Shown here: piece after piece, positions 1-6,554 of the stretch
How positions within the stretch are numbered: the stretch's first letter is position 1
Layout: each line of letters starts with the position of its first letter
Source: Streptococcus sobrinus DSM 20742 = ATCC 33478
GTDB taxonomy: Bacteria > Bacillota > Bacilli > Lactobacillales > Streptococcaceae
NCBI RefSeq assembly: GCF_000686605.1
Contig: NZ_JMLC01000020.1
Span: 1-41,511, forward strand
Direction of reading: 5' to 3'
Length of the DNA: 41,511 bases
Translations under genes and position numbers: made by a program
Notes under the pieces: model-generated
What the model was told of the DNA's origin: nothing
Seen by the model: the letters and a program-made list of their open reading frames with translations, nothing else
The model's database searches: none

Positions 1-230
1 GCAAAAACACGTTGCAGGGTGTCGTGAGATGGAATACCGTTTTCCAAGGTAAGTACACTACGTAAGGAAGTTTCATAGATATTTCCAAAATCCTCTATTT
101 CTTCCCAGAATTCTGCACCTGAAAGGCGGGCAAAGAAGATGAGCAGCACAATATCAGCCAAGCTATGCTTGATCTTCCAATTGTCACGCTCATCACGGAC
201 AGTGATAAGAAATTCTATAATCTCAGACAT
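1..230 (-). CDS. ISAs1-family transposase, N-terminal part (cut by window edge)
   Basis: Reading the minus strand from an ATG at 230-228 gives an open frame running off the left edge (76 codons). It starts MSEIIEFLITVRDERDNWK and continues with KHSLADIVLLIFFARLSGAE, a WEEIEDFG segment and NGIPSHDTLQRVF. This is the N-terminal DDE_Tnp_1-associated domain of ISAs1 (H-repeat) transposases, in which the NGIPSHDT motif is typical. A strong ribosome binding site (TTAGGAGGTG) lies just upstream of the start. The catalytic DDE domain would lie outside the window, so I cannot tell whether the element is intact. I could not identify its terminal repeat in 231-360. Confidence 0.85.
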   Translation of the reverse strand, partial: MSEIIEFLITVRDERDNWKIKHSLADIVLLIFFARLSGAEFWEEIEDFGNIYETSLRSVLTLENGIPSHDTLQRVF

Positions 231-362
231 AAAGACACCTCCTAAGTCTATTATAACTCCGGAGGTGGACTCTTTTTTATGAATCTATTATCTGAAAACG
301 TTATTTTCTTCATGCGTTTGTCGTGGCAATAATCATCATTCGTTTTCCTCTCCAGTTTCTTT

Positions 363-371
363 TGTTATAAT
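363..371 (+). promoter_or_regulatory. Extended -10 promoter of the HxlR gene
   Basis: TGTTATAAT is an extended -10 (TG at 363-364, TATAAT at 366-371) about 95 bases upstream of the HxlR start. No good -35 is visible, as usual for extended -10 promoters. Confidence 0.5.
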
Positions 372-415
372 GAAATGGTAGCATGTCCTAAGTTTGAGAA
401 CAAGTAGGCACATTT

Positions 416-432
416 TTGATATCTAGTATCAA
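416..432. promoter_or_regulatory. Palindrome, candidate HxlR operator
   Basis: TTGATATCTAGTATCAA is a perfect 6+6 inverted repeat with a 5-base centre, between the promoter at 363-371 and the start codon of the HxlR gene. HxlR proteins bind dyad sites as dimers and often autoregulate, so this is a plausible operator by position. The assignment is inferred. Confidence 0.4.
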
Positions 433-465
433 TTACTATATCTGCCAATGAAGGAAGTGTACAGA

Positions 466-810
466 ATGGCTAAATCCATCATGCTGGAAAATACCTGTCC
501 CATGGAACTTGGTGTGAACATATTAAGCGGCAAGTGGAAATTGAAAATACTCTGGAATATTTATAAAAAGAAAACAGTACGCTTTAATGAACTAAGACGT
601 TTGTTAGGAAGCATAACGACTAAAACATTAACAGACCAATTAAAAGAATTGGAGGAAAAGGGAATTATTCAGCGAACCATTTATCCAGAGATTCCGCCAA
701 AAGTAGAATATTCCCTTACTGAAATAGGTCAGACTCTTGAACCGGTCCTTAAAACTTTATGTGACTGGGGAAAGCAATATCAAACCATGACCAATTTTCA
801 TAAAAAATAA
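466..810 (+). CDS. HxlR-family winged-helix transcriptional regulator
   Basis: The protein is 114 aa from ATG 466; an in-frame ATG at 448 would add six residues. I prefer 466 because GGAAG sits about nine bases before it, while 448 has no ribosome binding site. The fold signature is clear: CPMELGVNILSGKWKLKILW, then FNELRRLLGSITTKTLTDQL (recognition helix), then a wing ending PPKVEYSLTEIGQTL, and the closing CDWG. HxlR regulators often sense redox-active or electrophilic compounds through the conserved N-terminal cysteine (here in NTCPMEL) and control a neighbouring oxidoreductase. Here the neighbours are an IS and a dead integrase, so the target is unknown. It lies in a mobile, accessory stretch. 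Confidence 0.85.
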   Translation: MAKSIMLENTCPMELGVNILSGKWKLKILWNIYKKKTVRFNELRRLLGSITTKTLTDQLKELEEKGIIQRTIYPEIPPKVEYSLTEIGQTLEPVLKTLCDWGKQYQTMTNFHKK

Positions 811-848
811 TCTTTGTGATATGTCTGTTGTAGAATAAAGTCCGATAG

Positions 849-1095
849 GGCTCGAAAAATGTTGTTATTCCGAAAGTAAAGGCCAATTATGACAAACTGA
901 GGAAGGCTCAGGAGCATTACATCAGTAAAAACGAATTAAATTTAGTTCTCTCCTTAGTAGGCAGGTATTCCAATTAAAACTATTATGGAGTATGTGGGTT
1001 ATGTTGATGGATCAATTACTTTGAGGATGTACAGTCATGTGACTGAAACCATACATGATGAAGTTAGGGAAAAACTTAACCAAATTAATCTCTAA
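849..1095 (+). pseudogene. Tyrosine recombinase (phage/ICE integrase) relic
   Basis: Two integrase-like pieces are joined out of frame. Piece one (about 849-960) encodes NVVIPKVKANYDKLRKAQEH and YISKNELNLVLSLVG, matching the region just before the catalytic domain. Piece two (about 961-1095) encodes IPIKTIMEYVGYVDGSITLR and MYSHVTETIHDEVREKLN, the C-terminal end with the catalytic tyrosine in MYSHV. The catalytic Arg and the first His box are deleted between them, a frameshift lies at the join, and the conserved His of the usual GH(V/S) motif is Tyr (VGYVD). It cannot be functional. Sequence after the stop has TTAACCAAA repeats that may be old integrase arm sites. It marks an old prophage or ICE insertion beside tatD. 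Confidence 0.75.
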
Positions 1096-1221
1096 AAACT
1101 AACCACATATTAACCAAAGCATGGGAAAACTTGGGGAAGTTTGAGGAAATATGAAAAATTAGAAATGGCTCAACCAAGCCTATTTAGGTATCTTTTGGAA
1201 AGACGAGGAACTAAAAGAGAA

Positions 1222-1995
1222 ATGATGGAAATTTTTGATACACACACCCATCTAAACGTGGAAAATTTTGCCGGACAAGAAGCGCAAGAGATTGCTCTAG
1301 CCCGTGAGCTTGGCGTGACAAGGATGAATATTGTCGGCTTTGACCAATCCACCATCAAGCGGAGTTTGGAGCTCTCAGCCCAGTTTCCTGAGCTCTATTC
1401 GACTATCGGTTGGCACCCGACTGAAGCTGGTTCTTACAACCAAGAGGTTGAAGACATGATTGTCCAAAATCTGGCTAATCCTCGGGTCATTGCCCTGGGG
1501 GAAATCGGTCTAGATTACCACTGGATGGAAGACCCCAAAGAGGTGCAGATTGAAGTCTTTAAGCGGCAGATTCAGCTGTCTAAGGATCACGACTTGCCCT
1601 TTGTTGTTCATACCCGCGATGCCCTTGAGGACACCTATCAGGTCATCAAGGAGGCTGGCATTGGCCCTCGTGGCGGCATTATGCACTCTTATTCGGGTCC
1701 TCTATACATGGCCCAGAAGTTTGTTGACCTGGGCATGACCATCTCCTTTTCGGGAGTGGTCACCTTTAAAAAGGCTCTGGATGTTCAAGAAGCTGCTCAA
1801 GGTCTGCCCCTGGATAAGATTTTGGTGGAGACTGATGCTCCCTATCTGGCTCCTGTTCCTAAGCGGGGTCGGGAAAATAAGACTGCCTATACTCGATATG
1901 TTGTTGACAAGATTGCGGAGCTGCGTGGCTTGACCAGCCAGGAAGTGGCTGACGCTACTACCGAAAATGCCATGAGGATTTTTAACCTTGACTGA
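1222..1995 (+). CDS. tatD: TatD family metal-dependent hydrolase/DNase
   Basis: TatD enzymes are TIM-barrel metal-dependent nucleases. The start is taken at the ATG ATG pair (1222/1225) because the protein should begin MEIFDTHTHLN, carrying the first metal-binding His pair. The frame is open upstream to 1141, but those residues do not resemble the family. Other family motifs are IGWHP, ALGEIGLDYHW (metal Glu), LPFVVHTRDA, IMHSYSG and VETDAPYLAP (metal Asp). At 257 aa it has normal length. It overlaps rnmV by eight bases, the common Firmicute arrangement in which tatD, rnmV and ksgA cluster; here ksgA has been pushed 4.7 kb away by inserted genes. Confidence 0.93.
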   Translation: MMEIFDTHTHLNVENFAGQEAQEIALARELGVTRMNIVGFDQSTIKRSLELSAQFPELYSTIGWHPTEAGSYNQEVEDMIVQNLANPRVIALGEIGLDYHWMEDPKEVQIEVFKRQIQLSKDHDLPFVVHTRDALEDTYQVIKEAGIGPRGGIMHSYSGPLYMAQKFVDLGMTISFSGVVTFKKALDVQEAAQGLPLDKILVETDAPYLAPVPKRGRENKTAYTRYVVDKIAELRGLTSQEVADATTENAMRIFNLD

Positions 1996-2560
1996 AAAAA
2001 TTAAAATTCAAGAAGTTCTGGTGGTCGAGGGTAAGAGCGATACCGCCAATCTGAGACGCTTTTATGAGGTTGATACCTACGAAACCAAGGGTTCTGCCGT
2101 CACGGACGAGGACTTGGAGCGGATCGCCTACCTCAATGACCTGCGGGGGGTCATCGTCTTTACCGACCCTGACTACAATGGTGAGCGCATCCGTAAGCTC
2201 ATTATGCAGGCTGTGCCGACTGCTAAGCACGCTTTTCTTAACCGTGACGAGGCGGCTCCAAAATCCAAAACGAAAGGCCGCTCGCTCGGTGTTGAGCATG
2301 CTTCTTTTGACGATTTGCAAAAAGCTCTGTCTGGCGTGCTGGGGCACTACGATGATGAGAATCACTTTGACATCAGTAAATCTGATTTGATGCGGCTGGG
2401 CTTGCTCATGGGCTCTGATAGCCGAAAACGTCGCGAATATCTGGGTGAAAAGCTCCGTATCGGCTATTGCAACGGCAAACAGCTCCTCAAGCGACTGGAC
2501 TTGTTTGGGCTGACCTTGGCGGAAGTGGAAGAAGTGATGGAAGGATTTAACAGCAGATGA
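1988..2560 (+). CDS. rnmV: Ribonuclease M5 (5S rRNA maturase)
   Basis: RNase M5 makes the final cuts in 5S rRNA precursor. The 190 aa protein starts at TTG 1988 inside the tatD end, with GAGGA about nine bases upstream. The Toprim domain is clear: VVEGKSD with Glu14 and FTDPDYNGE with Asp60/Asp62, the acidic metal-binding residues. The RNRDEA-like LNRDEAAPKSKTKGRSLGVE segment and GLLMGSDSRKRREYLGE are typical of M5. Length matches the family. The stop overlaps the start of the next gene (ATGA at 2557-2560), so the inserted Abi-like gene is translationally coupled to a housekeeping gene. Confidence 0.95.
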   Translation: MTEKIKIQEVLVVEGKSDTANLRRFYEVDTYETKGSAVTDEDLERIAYLNDLRGVIVFTDPDYNGERIRKLIMQAVPTAKHAFLNRDEAAPKSKTKGRSLGVEHASFDDLQKALSGVLGHYDDENHFDISKSDLMRLGLLMGSDSRKRREYLGEKLRIGYCNGKQLLKRLDLFGLTLAEVEEVMEGFNSR

Positions 2561-3336
2561 TGGATATTTCACCGGTTTATAGAATGAAATTATTGGAAAA
2601 AGTAGAAAAAGAAATTTGGAATACATTTAAAAGTTACGAAAAAGTTGAACGATATATAAAAATGAATCAAGAAGTTTATGATGGATTTGGACATGCTGAT
2701 TTTGATATTTCTTATTTTACTGATGGAAATAAGAAGGATAAGATCAATTTAGCTAAAACGTTAGAAAATATTGCTATAGATATACCTGACAAATTAATCA
2801 AAATGGCTATTGATTTAGGACTTGAAACTCCGGATTTTATTCCGTCAATCCCAACTTTTAGAAATAAGTTGAAGGCTGACTATAAAAATGCTTCAGTAAG
2901 TTTTGAAAAGGCTTTTCAAAATATTGAAAAAGATCCTGCAGAGTCAGTTGGTTATGCTAATTCAGTTCTTGAGAGTATCATGAAGGAAATTTTGAAGGAT
3001 AACAGATTTTTGGATATCAATACTTCTAATTTAACGAATGGGAAATTAGTGAAAGCTATTTTAAAGAAGTTTGAGCTTGATCCTAGTTTAGAAATGCCTG
3101 ACGAAATGAAAAGTATCGGAAGTTCCCTTACAACAGTTTCAAAAGCAATCGAAGATCTGCGGAGCGATAAAACTTCATTTCATGGACATGATTCTGATAA
3201 ATATCTCATTGACGAACCACTGTACGCTTATTTCGCTGTTAATGCCTGTGCAACTGTTGGATTATTCTTGATAAATTTTTATGAAAATAAATTTTCAAAA
3301 TCTGAAAAAGTGCAGGATGAGGACTTACCTTTTTAG
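2557..3336 (+). CDS. Abi_C-like protein (putative abortive infection protein)
   Basis: This 259 aa protein is lysine-, asparagine- and isoleucine-rich and clearly more AT-rich than rnmV before it. The C-terminal half, about residues 126-245, has the layout of the Abi_C domain (abortive infection C-terminus): DPAESVGYANSVLESIMKEI, then a linker, then LRSDKTSFHGHD (LR...HG signature at about 201-211), and a final helix YAYFAVNACATVGLFLINFY. The N-terminal half is not recognised. Two starts are possible, 2557 or 2560; the first gives an ATGA overlap with rnmV. Abi_C proteins are found in phage-resistance contexts, but this function is inferred from pattern alone. The next gene is a DUF2513 protein in the same AT-rich style. 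It could also be a generic HEPN-like accessory protein. Confidence 0.65.
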   Translation: MMDISPVYRMKLLEKVEKEIWNTFKSYEKVERYIKMNQEVYDGFGHADFDISYFTDGNKKDKINLAKTLENIAIDIPDKLIKMAIDLGLETPDFIPSIPTFRNKLKADYKNASVSFEKAFQNIEKDPAESVGYANSVLESIMKEILKDNRFLDINTSNLTNGKLVKAILKKFELDPSLEMPDEMKSIGSSLTTVSKAIEDLRSDKTSFHGHDSDKYLIDEPLYAYFAVNACATVGLFLINFYENKFSKSEKVQDEDLPF

Positions 3337-3403
3337 GTGAGTGTTATACCTTAACAATCTAAGTAAAATGTTGAAGTGTACGAAAATATGAAGGAGAAAA
3401 ATA

Positions 3404-3787
3404 ATGAAATTTGATCCAGAAATTGCTCGAGATATATTGTTAGATATTGAAGAGTTACATCAACCACAGAATCTGTTTGTGTTTTCTTCGTCTGATAAAT
3501 TCAATAGAGCCCAAAAATACGATTTAACTGTTATTGTTTACCATTGTGATAAGTTAGAAGAGGCTGAATTTTTGAACTGGGAACCTATCTATGGGAATAA
3601 TCAATTTCAAATGGGCCTTGTAAATGGATTAACGTATCAAGGTCATCAGTTTTTAAATTCTGTCAGGAGTCCTAAGGTTTGGAGAGAAACAAAATCACGT
3701 GCTGAAAAGGTTGGTATATTTACCCTTGATTTTATATCTCAAACGGCTGCAAATGTCATTGCTGAGATAAGTAAAGGAAGAATATAA
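3404..3787 (+). CDS. DUF2513 family protein
   Basis: A 127 aa protein with AAGGAG six bases upstream of ATG 3404. It has the DUF2513 pattern: MKFDPEIARDILLDIEEL at the start, VIVYHCDKLEEAEFL in the middle, then LTYQGHQFLNSVRSPKVWRE and a C-terminal helix FISQTAANVIAEISK. The LT.GH.FL...R...VW motif is the hallmark. Function is unknown; family members are common in phages and mobile regions. It follows the Abi_C-like gene by 67 bases in the same orientation and shares its AT-rich codon use, so both probably arrived together and may act as a pair. The pairing is inference. Confidence 0.75.
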   Translation: MKFDPEIARDILLDIEELHQPQNLFVFSSSDKFNRAQKYDLTVIVYHCDKLEEAEFLNWEPIYGNNQFQMGLVNGLTYQGHQFLNSVRSPKVWRETKSRAEKVGIFTLDFISQTAANVIAEISKGRI

Positions 3788-3852
3788 AAACACTTGAAAA
3801 CTATTAAGGCATCACCCAGGAAATTACATCTTAATATGTTAAGGAGGGCCTC

Positions 3853-4473
3853 ATGAAATATATGTATCTCTATCTCTTAGACACCATGGCTGACTGGGAG
3901 CATGGTTATCTCCTGCAAGTCCTAAGTTTACAAAACATGACGGCTGCCCATCAGCTGACTGTAAAAACGGTTGGCAAGACCAAGCAGGCGATTAAAACGT
4001 CGGGTGGCCTGACTCTTATTCCTGATGTCACCCTCGATGAAGTGGTTATGGAAGATGCAGCTGCTCTAGTACTCATCGGTGCTGATACTTGGTTGGATGA
4101 GGAGCAAGAAAATGTCCTGACTTTGGCAGCAGATTTTCTGCAGTCAGGCAAGCTGGTTGCGGCTATTTGCGGGGCTACCTTGGGCTTAGTAGATAAGGGC
4201 TTACTCAATAATCGTCCTCACACCAGCAATGCTCCCTTCTTTTTATCCAGTATGAGTGAAAATTATAGTGGACAAGCCTACTATCGAGATGATCTGGCAG
4301 TCAGCGATAACAATCTCATCACGGCAAGTTCAGCAGGTCCCCTGCTCTGGGCCAAATACATTATCGAAAAACTGGATTTATATTCGGCAACGACGATTGA
4401 AGCTTGGTATCGCTATTTTTCTACAGGAGATCCCCAGTATTACGGCCAACTCCTTGCTTCGCTATCGGAGTAA
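3853..4473 (+). CDS. DJ-1/PfpI family type 1 glutamine amidotransferase-like protein
   Basis: A 206 aa protein with AAGGAGG before ATG 3853. It has the DJ-1/PfpI fold pattern: a YLYLLDTMADWEHGYLL start, a KTSGGLTLIPDVTLDE strand, ALVLIGADTWL, and the nucleophile elbow LVAAICGATLGLVDKGLL with the reactive cysteine in AICGAT. The C-terminal part SSAGPLLWAKYIIEKLDL is also typical. Members of this subfamily (YdeA-like) are putative amidases, glyoxalases or stress proteins; the substrate cannot be told from sequence. Codon use is like the core genome rather than the AT-rich pair before it. It ends upstream of a bidirectional terminator. Confidence 0.85.
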   Translation: MKYMYLYLLDTMADWEHGYLLQVLSLQNMTAAHQLTVKTVGKTKQAIKTSGGLTLIPDVTLDEVVMEDAAALVLIGADTWLDEEQENVLTLAADFLQSGKLVAAICGATLGLVDKGLLNNRPHTSNAPFFLSSMSENYSGQAYYRDDLAVSDNNLITASSAGPLLWAKYIIEKLDLYSATTIEAWYRYFSTGDPQYYGQLLASLSE

Positions 4474-4488
4474 GGGGAGGAATGTAGG

Positions 4489-4560
4489 ATGGCTGTGGCA
4501 AACGATTTTGCTTACCTACCAAAAGTCAGCCTCATGACAGGCCTCTATTTTAGACAGTAA
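4489..4560 (+). CDS. Possible 23-aa small protein
   Basis: An open frame ATG 4489 to TAA 4560 encodes 23 residues beginning MAVANDFAYLPKVSL. It is preceded by an unusually strong GGGGAGG eight bases before the start. It lies 15 bases after the DJ-1 gene and just before a terminator, so it would be on the same transcript. I recognise no homologue. It may equally be a chance frame or the tail of a deleted gene. Confidence 0.25.
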   Translation: MAVANDFAYLPKVSLMTGLYFRQ

Positions 4561-4563
4561 TAT

Positions 4564-4590
4564 AAAAAACGCTCCAATGAGCGTTTTAGT
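4564..4590. terminator. Bidirectional terminator between DJ-1 gene and monooxygenase gene
   Basis: AAAACGCTC-CAAT-GAGCGTTTT (4566-4587) is a perfect 9-bp stem with a 4-base loop, flanked by A-run on the left and T-rich sequence on the right. It separates two convergent genes and can serve both. Confidence 0.85.
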
Positions 4591-4605
4591 TTAGCCTCAA
4601 ATCAA

Positions 4606-4884
4606 TTATTCCATCACTGAGACGATGGCTTCAGCAGATGAGAAATCCGGTAACTGTTCAAAGAAGTGAACAAATTCAGGTGTTTGGTTGTGGCTATCAA
4701 TAGCTGCTTGATCCTGCCATTTCTCAACAATCAAGAATTGATTAGAATCATCAAGGGATTGATAGAGTTGGTAGCCGCGGTTGCCAGCTTCTTGCCTAGA
4801 GGAAGCAATCAGAGGTGCGAAAGCATGGAGGAAGTCTTGGCGACTTTCTTCTTTAATGAAAAAGGTAGCATTGATGGTTTTCAT
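4606..4884 (-). CDS. Antibiotic biosynthesis monooxygenase (ABM) domain protein, YgiN-like
   Basis: A 92 aa single-domain protein; GGAGAATCCC lies before the ATG. The ABM ferredoxin-like fold is indicated by FFIKEESRQDFLHAFAPLI, the central YQLYQSLDDSNQFLIVEKW, and the closing TPEFVHFFEQLP. Small stand-alone proteins of this type are quinol monooxygenase-like or heme/aromatic oxygenase-like, and the exact substrate is not predictable. It has its own promoter (4915-4943) and is convergent with the DJ-1 gene. Confidence 0.85.
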   Translation of the reverse strand: MKTINATFFIKEESRQDFLHAFAPLIASSRQEAGNRGYQLYQSLDDSNQFLIVEKWQDQAAIDSHNQTPEFVHFFEQLPDFSSAEAIVSVME

Positions 4885-4914
4885 GGGATTCTCCTATTCT
4901 TTAATCTGGCTAGG

Positions 4915-4943
4915 ATTGTATACCTTTCTGGGGTCGCTGTCAA
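4915..4943 (-). promoter_or_regulatory. Sigma-70-type promoter of the ABM gene
   Basis: On the minus strand TTGACA (4943-4938), a 17-base spacer and TACAAT (4920-4915): near-consensus, about 30 bases upstream of the start. Confidence 0.75.
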
Positions 4944-4970
4944 ATGAGGGTAATTTTTTGAATAGGGGTA

Positions 4971-4979
4971 TGGTAGAAT
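4971..4979 (+). promoter_or_regulatory. Extended -10 promoter of the DUF1697 gene
   Basis: TGGTAGAAT, an extended -10 with TAGAAT at 4974-4979, lies 26 bases before the start at 5006. It is divergent from the ABM promoter. Confidence 0.55.
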
Positions 4980-5005
4980 AGGGGAGAAAAGAGGTTGATG
5001 ATACT

Positions 5006-5533
5006 ATGGCCAAGAAAATTATCTTACTTCGTGGTGTTACACCGACGGGGAAAAATCGAATTCCGAAAATGTCTGACTTAGTAGAAATCTTAGAGGCTGT
5101 CGGTTTCTTATCAGTTAAAACCTATATTCAAAGTGGTAATATTATCTTGAATACAGACTTGTCCGATGAGGCTATCAAAAGATTAGTTCATGATACAATT
5201 TTAAAGCAGCTTGGTGCTGACTTGTCTGTGATTATCAAATTACCAGAACAGTTGACGATAGCTGCTCAGGAGGATCCTTTTGATGCGACTTATGATGCGT
5301 CACGTATCCACCTTGTTTTTACCAATGATGATTGGTCTAAAGAAACTTTAGCAGATTTGACAGAAACAGATTTTGGTGATGAAGCCTTTGTGGTTGGCAG
5401 CGAATGCCTTTATTTATATTTACCACGAGAAGCCAAGAAAAAACGCCTCAATACCAATTTTTTAGAAAAGAAATTGGGTATCAGAGCTACTATGCGCAAA
5501 TTGAGTGTGACAAGCAAACTCAGTGAGATGTAG
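5006..5533 (+). CDS. DUF1697 family protein
   Basis: A 175 aa protein of normal DUF1697 length. Diagnostic motifs are IILLRGVTPTGKNRIPKMSD, the segment YIQSGNIIL, the central HLVFTNDDW and the C-terminal LEKKLGIRATMRKLSVTSKL. The family is widespread and uncharacterised. GAGGTTGAT precedes the ATG. It is followed 21 bases later by the methyltransferase-like gene, probably on one transcript. Confidence 0.9.
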   Translation: MAKKIILLRGVTPTGKNRIPKMSDLVEILEAVGFLSVKTYIQSGNIILNTDLSDEAIKRLVHDTILKQLGADLSVIIKLPEQLTIAAQEDPFDATYDASRIHLVFTNDDWSKETLADLTETDFGDEAFVVGSECLYLYLPREAKKKRLNTNFLEKKLGIRATMRKLSVTSKLSEM

Positions 5534-5554
5534 CTAGATTAAAGGAGAATAAAT

Positions 5555-6073
5555 ATGTTAACTATTTTGTTCTTGCCTTTTATTGGGGTTCGGTTTGGTC
5601 TGCTTTCTTTTGTGAATAAAAAGGCTTTGAAGCGAGCTGCTCATTTTGCACCTGTCAAGGGAAATGAGCGAATTGCCTATATCGTTTATCAGCTGGCGAC
5701 TCTGGCTCTTGCTGTGATGTCCCTGCTGTTACCAATCAAAAGTGACGGTTCTGTCTGCTTTTATCTAGGACTTTTTAGTTATATCTTGGGGTTGATTTTG
5801 TGTGCTGTTACCATGGTTCACTTTGCCTTCCCTGATCAAGCAGGCTTTAACCAAAAGGGTATTTATAAATTTTCCCGCAACCCGATTTACCTGTCCTATT
5901 TCGTGATTTTAATCGGAATGTCTTTGCTGGCTCAATCTCTGATTTTTGGGCTGTTGACGCTTATTTTTCAGGTATCCGGCCATTGGGTTATTTTGTCAGA
6001 GGAGAGGTGGTGTAGGCAACAGTTTGGTCAGGCTTATGACAGCTACAGGAAAGGTGTCAGACGGTATTTTTAA
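5555..6073 (+). CDS. Membrane methyltransferase-like protein (isoprenylcysteine carboxyl methyltransferase / PEMT type)
   Basis: A 172 aa integral membrane protein with about four hydrophobic segments (start, residues ~45-65, ~72-95 and ~118-145). The family mark is the C-terminal KFSRNPIYLSYFVILIG motif followed by SEERWCRQQFGQAYDSYRKG, the SAM-binding end of ICMT/PEMT-like enzymes. AAGGAG precedes the start. In bacteria these proteins are of uncertain substrate. It once directly preceded ksgA: 18 bases after its stop there is a relic of the ksgA start. Confidence 0.8.
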   Translation: MLTILFLPFIGVRFGLLSFVNKKALKRAAHFAPVKGNERIAYIVYQLATLALAVMSLLLPIKSDGSVCFYLGLFSYILGLILCAVTMVHFAFPDQAGFNQKGIYKFSRNPIYLSYFVILIGMSLLAQSLIFGLLTLIFQVSGHWVILSEERWCRQQFGQAYDSYRKGVRRYF

Positions 6074-6091
6074 AAATAGAGGAATTTGTAC

Positions 6092-6130
6092 ATGAGAATC
6101 GCAGACTACAGCGTGACAGGAGGTGCTTGA
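6092..6130 (+). pseudogene. Relic of the 5' end of ksgA
   Basis: ATG 6092 opens a 12-codon frame MRIADYSVTGGA then stop. The first nine codons match the start of the real ksgA at 7223 (MKIADYSVT) at 23 of 27 bases, three of the four differences being synonymous and the fourth Lys/Arg; then homology stops abruptly. GAGGAA is well placed upstream, unlike at the functional gene. It looks like the original ksgA start, left behind when the HxlR/nitroreductase segment was inserted or when a donor ksgA recombined in. Confidence 0.8.
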
Positions 6131-6159
6131 AAGTTTGTCAGTGTACTTGTCTCTTCAGC

Positions 6160-6456
6160 TTATAAATTTTCCCTGCCCCAGTCATTTAAGACTATCATGA
6201 GTCTTAGAAGCTCTTGTCCTTTGGAGCTGAGTGAATACTGGGTGTGCAGTGGCCAAGTCTTAAAATCCTCTTTGATAAGATCACCTAAGGAGCGAGTTAA
6301 CATGGTTTTTGTAATCCCCTTAACATCCCGTTTTAATTGATTAAATCGGGCGGGCTGCTTCTGGGAAATGATCCAAAAGATTTGTAGTTTCCACTTTCCT
6401 GCTAGGCTGTCCATGACTCTCGTCAGACCGCAGTTCCAGTTGTTTCTTGTTTGCAT
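6160..6456 (-). CDS. HxlR-family regulator, divergent from nitroreductase
   Basis: A 98 aa protein from ATG 6456; an upstream in-frame ATG at 6462 is too close (2 bases) to the AGGAAG ribosome binding site, whereas 6456 is at eight. HxlR signatures are NCGLTRVMDSLAGKWKLQIF, ARFNQLKRDVKGITKTMLTR, YSLSSKGQELL and the final LNDWG. Compared with the other HxlR protein here, the wing region is shortened: the usual EE.GLI.R..Y...PP.VEY is reduced to IKEDFKTWPLHTQYS. The Cys in NCGLT aligns with the conserved redox-sensing cysteine of YodB-like members. It is divergently paired with a nitroreductase, the same layout as YodB/YodC in Bacillus, so it probably represses that gene. Confidence 0.85.
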   Translation of the reverse strand: MQTRNNWNCGLTRVMDSLAGKWKLQIFWIISQKQPARFNQLKRDVKGITKTMLTRSLGDLIKEDFKTWPLHTQYSLSSKGQELLRLMIVLNDWGRENL

Positions 6457-6472
6457 AAGCATCTCTTCCTGA

Positions 6473-6492
6473 TAGTCACAAAAAAGTGACTA
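6473..6492. promoter_or_regulatory. Inverted repeat, candidate HxlR operator
   Basis: TAGTCAC-AAAAAA-GTGACTA, a perfect 7+7 repeat, lies between the divergent HxlR and nitroreductase genes, just upstream of the nitroreductase -10 (TATAAT 6517-6522). Position and symmetry suit a dimeric repressor site. Confidence 0.6.
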
Positions 6493-6516
6493 CTGTTTTT
6501 TTGTATTTGGCTCTAT

Positions 6517-6522
6517 TATAAT
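6517..6522 (+). promoter_or_regulatory. -10 element of nitroreductase promoter
   Basis: A perfect TATAAT 32 bases before the start codon. The -35 zone (about 6494-6499) is T-rich with no good hexamer and abuts the inverted repeat at 6473-6492, so a repressor bound there would block it. Confidence 0.6.
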
Positions 6523-6554
6523 GAATTTATCTTAGAAGACAAGGAGAAAATCAG

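Noticed and set aside
1982..2626. 214-codon open frame on the minus strand opposite rnmV
   Set aside because: It is antisense to a clear RNase M5 gene with Toprim motifs; its own translation is not family-like.
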